Below are positions 59,341 through 64,000 of a stretch of 64,000 nucleotides of DNA, one piece after another. This stretch comes from Chromatiaceae bacterium (lineage in GTDB: Bacteria > Pseudomonadota > Gammaproteobacteria > Chromatiales > Chromatiaceae): NCBI GenBank assembly GCA_024235215.1, contig JACKMU010000006.1:62001-126000 (forward strand), given 5' to 3'. How positions within the stretch are numbered: position 1 is the stretch's first letter; each line of letters starts with the position of its first letter. The notes under the pieces were generated by a model. It was not told the origin of the DNA, made no database searches, and worked only from the letters and a program-made list of their open reading frames with translations. The translations under genes and the position numbers were made by a program.

Positions 59341-60255
59341 ATGAGTGAATCGACCGCGAAACTGCTAGGCAACTCTCCGGCGTTCGTGCGTCTGCTGCAC
59401 ACGCTGCGACTGGTAGCCATGACCGACGCCGGGGTGTTGATCAACGGTGAGCGGGGGGTGGGTAAGACTTCTCTGGCACAGGAACTTCATGCCAGCAGTC
59501 AGCGTCGGATGTTACCCTTTACGGCGATCAACTGTGCCGGTATGCCGGACAGCGTTTTCGCTGTGCGGTTCGGTGCTGTGGACGGGGCGTTGCGGGGTAT
59601 GGGCGGTTCTGACCTCCATCATGGCGGCACGCTGTTTCTGGACGAAGTGGGCGAACTCTCCGCCCAATCCCAGTCGATTCTGTTCCACTTTCTGGAAAAT
59701 TCGGCTGCCAGCCGCCAGCTGCGATTGATCTCTGCATCCAGTAAGGATCTGATAGCTCAGATCGGAAACGGCACCTTTCGTGAGGATCTCTTCTACCGTC
59801 TGTTTGTGGTGCCGCTCGATCTGCCCCCCTTACGCGAACGCGCGGACGATCTGGTACTGCTGCTGAAACATTTCAGTCGTGAGATCGCGCAGGCCTATAA
59901 GCGACCGGCGCCGCGCTATTCGGTGGGTGCGCGCAACCTGTTGAAAGCCTACTCCTGGCCCGGAAATATACGCGAACTGCGCAACCTGTGCGAACGGATG
60001 GTGATATTGCTGGCGGGCAGGATGATCCAGCCGGAAAACCTGCCGGAGGAGATCAGGAGCGGGGCAGGCGGGGACAAAGCATCGTTGCGTTTCGCGTTGC
60101 CGGCGGAAGGGATCGATCTGCTGAAGCTGGAGGGTGATATGATCCGCCAGGCACTGGGAATGACGGGTGGTAACCGGAGCAAAGCGGCCCGGCTGCTGCG
60201 GTTGACCCGTGATACGCTGCTTTACCGCATACAGAAGCATAATATCGAGATGTGA
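59341..60255 (+). CDS. Sigma-54-activator relative without receiver and with altered GAFTGA loop
   Basis: This 304-residue protein is an AAA+ module plus Fis-type helix-turn-helix, with no N-terminal regulatory domain. Walker A is GERGVGKTSLA, Walker B is GGTLFLDEVGELSAQSQS, and the C-terminus NRSKAARLLRLTRDTLLYRI binds DNA. The sigma-54-contact loop, normally GAFTGA, reads GAVDGA, with the key Phe and Thr replaced. A second segment of the loop region is also shortened. It may act on sigma-70 promoters or be a repressor. It lies 14 bases after the SafE-like gene and probably shares its transcript. Confidence 0.9.
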   Translation: MSESTAKLLGNSPAFVRLLHTLRLVAMTDAGVLINGERGVGKTSLAQELHASSQRRMLPFTAINCAGMPDSVFAVRFGAVDGALRGMGGSDLHHGGTLFLDEVGELSAQSQSILFHFLENSAASRQLRLISASSKDLIAQIGNGTFREDLFYRLFVVPLDLPPLRERADDLVLLLKHFSREIAQAYKRPAPRYSVGARNLLKAYSWPGNIRELRNLCERMVILLAGRMIQPENLPEEIRSGAGGDKASLRFALPAEGIDLLKLEGDMIRQALGMTGGNRSKAARLLRLTRDTLLYRIQKHNIEM

Positions 60256-60457
60256 CACTGCCGTTGCGGTTCAGGTAACGGATATAGTCTGCTGTTGACC
60301 GAAGAGGCGAGTCAGGAAGAGCGCTCCGTGCTTTTTCATTCTATAGAGGGCTGGGTGGTGCCGAGGGTTTGGTTTAGCTGACCGTTGGCGGGTCGTGCTC
60401 CGATCTTGGTACCGACAATCCGCAGTTTATCATTGCATTCTTTGGCTGGGGGTAACT

Positions 60458-61384
60458 GTGCCTATCGCGTATGTTTCTCATCCTGACTGTCTGTTGCATG
60501 ACGTGGGCAGTGGCCATCCCGAGAGACCGGCTCGCCTGAATGCGATTCGGGACCAGCTGATCAGCTCCGGCATGGAGGTGGTTCTGCACCACTATGACGC
60601 GCCGTTGGTGAAGCGCGAGCATCTCGATCGGGTGCACGATCCGGACTATGTGACCGGTATTCTGGTGGAAGCTCCCTACGAGGGGTTGCTGCGGCTTGAT
60701 GGGGATACCTTCATGATGCCGCGCACGCTGGATGCCGCGCTGCGTGCCGCGGGTGCCGTCGTTCACGGGGTCGACCTGGTGATGGAGGGGAAGGCCAGTT
60801 CCGCCTTTTGCGCGGTTCGCCCGCCAGGACATCATGCCGAGCGGCATCGGGCGATGGGGTTCTGCTATTTCAACAATGTTGCGATTGGTGCGGCTTACGC
60901 ACTCGACATTCATGGACTGGACCGTGTTGCCATCATCGATTTCGATGTGCATCACGGCAACGGTACCGAAGATATATTTCAGCAGGATCCGCGGGTGCTC
61001 TTCTGTTCCAGTTTTCAACATCCCTTCTATCCATTCACCGGACATGAGTCGGAGACCGATCATGTGGTCAATATTCCACTTGCCGCTGGGGCATCGGGCA
61101 GCGAATTCAGGGAACAGGCGAAACTCCACTGGCTGCCAGTGCTGGAGCGCTTTCAGCCGCAGCTGGTGATGATCTCCGCTGGCTTCGATGCCCATGCCGA
61201 AGACGAGATGGGCAATCTGCTTCTGCGCGAGAGTGACTACGCCTGGATTACCGGGGAGCTGAAGTCGATCGCCAACAGGTATGCTGAAGGCAGGGTGGTC
61301 TCGGTGCTGGAGGGGGGGTACGCGCTGAGTGCGCTGGGGCGCAGCGTGGTGGCGCATCTGAACGGACTGCTGAGCAGCGGTTAG
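60458..61384 (+). CDS. Histone-deacetylase-family (acetylpolyamine amidohydrolase-like) protein
   Basis: This 308-residue arginase-fold zinc amidohydrolase shows VRPPGHHAERHRAMGFCYFN, VAIIDFDVHHGNGTEDIF (zinc Asp/His) and MISAGFDAHAEDEMG (second zinc Asp). It should remove acetyl groups from small amines, polyamines or protein lysines in the cytoplasm. GTG 60458 with GGGGG upstream is preferred. The frame is open from 60395, but those residues do not look like the family. Confidence 0.92.
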   Translation: MPIAYVSHPDCLLHDVGSGHPERPARLNAIRDQLISSGMEVVLHHYDAPLVKREHLDRVHDPDYVTGILVEAPYEGLLRLDGDTFMMPRTLDAALRAAGAVVHGVDLVMEGKASSAFCAVRPPGHHAERHRAMGFCYFNNVAIGAAYALDIHGLDRVAIIDFDVHHGNGTEDIFQQDPRVLFCSSFQHPFYPFTGHESETDHVVNIPLAAGASGSEFREQAKLHWLPVLERFQPQLVMISAGFDAHAEDEMGNLLLRESDYAWITGELKSIANRYAEGRVVSVLEGGYALSALGRSVVAHLNGLLSSG

Positions 61385-61398
61385 CCGGAGGAGCTTTC

Positions 61399-62679
61399 TC
61401 AGCCTGGCCGTACGAGCCCCAATGAGAGCCAGGGCCAATAGGTAATGATCAGCAGCGCGCTCAACAGGATCAGAAACCAGGCCAGGGTGGCGCGGTAGAG
61501 TTCGATGACTGATATGCCGAAACGGTAGCTGGCAATGAACAGGTTCATCCCCACGGGCGGGGTAAAGTAACCGATCTGCAGATTGGCAAGGAAGATGATG
61601 CCCAGGTGTATCGGATCGATACCATAACCGATGGCCACGGGCAGCAACAGCGGTACCATCAATACCAGTGCGGAAAAGATATCGAGCAGGGTGCCGAGCA
61701 GCAACAGAAACAGGTTGAGCAGAATCAGAAAAGCATATTTACTGCTGACCAGATCCTGGATCCACTCGAACAGCCGTGCAGGGACCTGGGCGTCGATCAA
61801 GTAGTTGGTCGATGCCAGGGAGAGGCCGAGTATCAATAGTACCCCGCCCACCATGACCATCGCTTCGCGCATCACTGCCGGCAGTTTCCATAGTGGGAGC
61901 TCCCGCTTCACCAACACCTCCACGATCAGCGCATAACCGGCCGTGACGGCGGCCGCCTCCGAAATGGCAAAGATGCCGCCGTAGACGCCACCAAGCACAA
62001 CGAATGGGAGTGGCACCTCCCAGACCGCATCGACCAGCGCAGCACGTGCCGCGGCTCGGGAGAATGGGGTGAGCGGCCGGGAGCGACTGGACCAGATGCT
62101 CCAAAAGGTCAGCAGCAACAGCATCAGCAGGCCCGGCAGCAGCCCGGCCAGAAACATCGCGTCCACGCTGATTGTCTGACCGATGCCGAGCTGTTGCGCG
62201 ATCACCGCGTAGAGAATCAGGGGTAGCGCCGGAGCGAACAGCAGCCCCAGGCTGCCGGATGTCGTCACCAGACCGAGACTGAAACGGTCGCCGTAGCCCG
62301 CTTGCGTCAGTGCCGGGTAGAGGAGGGCGCCCAATGCCACGATGGTGACGCCGGAGGCGCCGGTAAACGCGGTGAAGAGCGCACAGGCGATCAGTGAGAC
62401 AATTGCGAGGCCGCCCGGTAGCCAGCCGAGAAACGCCTGGGTCAGTCGCACCAGACGCTGAGGCGCCTGGCTTTCACTGAGCAGGTATCCAGCAAAGGTA
62501 AACAGCGGAATGGCGAGGAGGACAGGCATCTCTGCGATGCGGAAAAACTCGATGATAACCACGGACAGATCTATCTCGGCGCTGTAAAAGCCGAGCAGCG
62601 CAGCTGCTGCGATGATGCTGAACAATGGGGCGCCCAGCAACGCCAGCAGCAACAACAGCAGCGCAGCGGCCAACGTCAT
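61399..62679 (-). CDS. dctM: TRAP transporter large membrane subunit DctM
   Basis: This 426-residue protein has about twelve helices in the DctM pattern (MPVLLAIPLFTFAGYLLSES, GASGVTIVALGALLYPALTQ, NLQIGYFTPPVGMNLFIASY). It is the Na+-driven channel part of a TRAP importer for a carboxylate or related acid. Its start overlaps the small subunit stop by four bases. Confidence 0.95.
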   Translation of the reverse strand: MTLAAALLLLLLALLGAPLFSIIAAAALLGFYSAEIDLSVVIIEFFRIAEMPVLLAIPLFTFAGYLLSESQAPQRLVRLTQAFLGWLPGGLAIVSLIACALFTAFTGASGVTIVALGALLYPALTQAGYGDRFSLGLVTTSGSLGLLFAPALPLILYAVIAQQLGIGQTISVDAMFLAGLLPGLLMLLLLTFWSIWSSRSRPLTPFSRAAARAALVDAVWEVPLPFVVLGGVYGGIFAISEAAAVTAGYALIVEVLVKRELPLWKLPAVMREAMVMVGGVLLILGLSLASTNYLIDAQVPARLFEWIQDLVSSKYAFLILLNLFLLLLGTLLDIFSALVLMVPLLLPVAIGYGIDPIHLGIIFLANLQIGYFTPPVGMNLFIASYRFGISVIELYRATLAWFLILLSALLIITYWPWLSLGLVRPG

Positions 62680-63170
62680 CCAGGAGGTCCGCTGTCGGTG
62701 GGAAGTGGACTTAGTACCGAGAGGAGAAAACGCAGCGCCATGACCGCGAATCCGCAGGGCAGGATCAATGCGCAGGCCCAGGCAGGTACCGATGCGAAGA
62801 GCACGCCGCCGTCAAGGTATTCCAAGTGGACGAAACGCACCGCGTGCCACGCCAGCACAGCGCAGACTGCTGCGGCAAACAGGTCACCGGTCCGGGTACA
62901 GGCACTGCGCAACCGAGGGGGCAGGTAACGCGGCAGCAGGTCGATGCGGATATGGTTGCCGTTGCGGCTGGCGATCAATGCGCCCAGCAGCGCGATCCAC
63001 AACACCAGCACCCTGAGCAGTGGATCGGCCCAGCTGATGCCGCTGTGCCAGATGTTACGCAGCAGGATCTGGCTGAGCGCCAGCAGCAGCGTGGCACTCA
63101 GTGCGATGGTCAGCAGCCCCTCCTCGATCCTCCGCAGCAGATGTAGCAGCCGTTCCAAGCCGGGGCTCAC
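62676..63170 (-). CDS. dctQ: TRAP transporter small membrane subunit DctQ
   Basis: This 164-residue protein has four helices and the DctQ signature (SWADPLLRVLVLWIALLGAL, ASRNGNHIRIDLLPRYL). It pairs with DctM and overlaps both neighbours by four bases, so the three subunits are translated together. Confidence 0.93.
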   Translation of the reverse strand: MSPGLERLLHLLRRIEEGLLTIALSATLLLALSQILLRNIWHSGISWADPLLRVLVLWIALLGALIASRNGNHIRIDLLPRYLPPRLRSACTRTGDLFAAAVCAVLAWHAVRFVHLEYLDGGVLFASVPAWACALILPCGFAVMALRFLLSVLSPLPTDSGPPG

Positions 63171-64000
63171 CGTTGCCCGTTGCGGAGATTGTTGAGGTGG
63201 TGTCTGAGCTTGCCGAGCAGATGGGAAGAGTAGCCTCCACCCTGCTGGCGCGCGCTTTCCATCGCATCACCGACAATACTTTGCCAGTGCACCAACTCCT
63301 CCCTGGACGGGGTGATCAACAGGATTCCGCGTTGCTGCAGCACCTGGCGTGCGCTCTCATTGTCACGCCGGTTGGCATCATTCAGCTGGCGGGATGCCTT
63401 CTCCAGCACTTGCGCCAGCACGGTCCGATCAGCGGGCGAGAGTCGCTCCAGGTCGCGCTCCCTGATCACCAGGGAGCCGTAGAGATAGAGTAGCGGTGTA
63501 TCCGTCAGGTACTTGACCGCGGTATGCCACTGCAGCGCGATGGCGGCAACCGGAGAGGCGCTGATGGTTTCGATCAGTCCGGTCTGCAGCCCGGTCAGCA
63601 CATCGCTCAATGGCAGTGAAATCGGCGAAATATTCAACGCCTCGAAAGCGGCCAGGGCTACCCTGTCTCCTTCGGGAGACCAGACCTTGGTCTGGCGTAG
63701 CTCCTCAACCCGGGAGATAGGCGTTTGGGTCATCAGGTAAGCAAACCCCCCCTCCATCAGCCCATAACTGACGAAACCCTCGCGCCTCAAGCCCTCGATC
63801 AACAGTGGATCCATTCGTTCGCGCACGTAGTCCACTTCCTCGAACGAGCGAAACAGAAACGGCAGACTGTACAACTGAATATCCGGATCCACCGCCACCA
63901 GTCCACCGGAAGTGAGTACGCCGCCGTGCAGTTGTCCGGCGCGGATTTTGCGCAGTACGCTCTTATCGTTTCCCATCACTCCTCCCGGGTAGAAGCGGAG
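63167..64000 (-). CDS. dctP: TRAP transporter solute-binding protein DctP (5' end outside the window)
   Basis: The gene runs off the right edge. The visible part is the C-terminal about 275 residues of a DctP protein (FYPGGVMGNDKSVLRKIRAG, QLHGGVLTSGGLVAVDPDIQ). It includes KVWSPEGDRVALAAFEAL with the conserved Arg/Trp region that contacts the ligand carboxylate, and LQTGLIETISASPVAAIALQ. Signal peptide and N-terminal lobe are missing here. An internal ATG at 63979 is not the real start. Confidence 0.93.
   Translation of the reverse strand, partial: LRFYPGGVMGNDKSVLRKIRAGQLHGGVLTSGGLVAVDPDIQLYSLPFLFRSFEEVDYVRERMDPLLIEGLRREGFVSYGLMEGGFAYLMTQTPISRVEELRQTKVWSPEGDRVALAAFEALNISPISLPLSDVLTGLQTGLIETISASPVAAIALQWHTAVKYLTDTPLLYLYGSLVIRERDLERLSPADRTVLAQVLEKASRQLNDANRRDNESARQVLQQRGILLITPSREELVHWQSIVGDAMESARQQGGGYSSHLLGKLRHHLNNLRNGQR

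Overview
The window looks like chromosome from a marine-type gammaproteobacterium, probably a sulfur-oxidising, CO2-fixing or mixotrophic lineage. That placement is inference. It rests on a CbbR-type LysR regulator, a DsrC/TusE-family protein, an acetate-type symporter with its DUF485 partner, a TRAP carboxylate transporter, a Kdo-linked (KpsC) capsule gene and ordinary proteobacterial argA, argE and ilvD genes. I see no rRNA, tRNA, CRISPR array, integrase or intact transposase.

Layout. 0.4-14.2 kb: a PAS chemoreceptor, a ferric-iron/phosphonate-type ABC importer, a cell-envelope unit (EptA-like phosphoethanolamine transferase overlapping an SLC13 transporter, plus a small Rossmann-like protein), and a divergent NtrC-type two-component system. 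14.6-22.3 kb: a surface-glycan locus with GDP-mannose to GDP-fucose enzymes (gmd, fcl), a sulfotransferase-like protein, a glycosyltransferase that seems to use a non-AUG start, a GT29 sialyltransferase-like protein and KpsC. 22.4-35.5 kb: a TrpXYZ-type ABC importer, a fused PyrB-PyrI aspartate carbamoyltransferase, an ankyrin/SPOR protein, a Lon-N protein, a membrane protein paired with a metallophosphoesterase, a quinone reductase, and DUF485-ActP.

35.9-45.9 kb is an accessory island, visibly more AT-rich in its first half. It opens with a membrane-anchored TIR protein. Next comes a short array of integron cassettes with no integrase in the window (CALIN-like): two clear attC sites, a third degenerate one, and cassette-start cores complementary to the matching attC left ends. 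After it lie a split YkgJ-like gene, a DUF6624-like gene, a small secreted protein and a region encoding about 1,380 codons of a multidomain toxin- or adhesin-like protein. Three island genes are interrupted, each by single-base frame changes in homopolymer runs. Two of these fall exactly on canonical -1 slippery heptamers, and the large gene also has an in-frame TAG.

45.9-64 kb is housekeeping and metabolism: a Rieske protein, CbbR, argA, a DUF192 protein, argE with an overlapping TetR, ilvD, a radical SAM protein overlapping an EgtB-like protein that has lost iron ligands, a Ycf46-like AAA ATPase, a TusE/DsrC protein, a HugZ-like protein, a SafE/TauE-like membrane protein next to a sigma-54-activator relative with an altered GAFTGA loop, a deacetylase, and a TRAP transporter whose binding-protein gene runs off the right edge.

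Most worth pursuing: the integrase-less cassette array with its interrupted genes, the large interrupted toxin-like gene, and the fucose/GT29/sulfotransferase/KpsC glycan locus.
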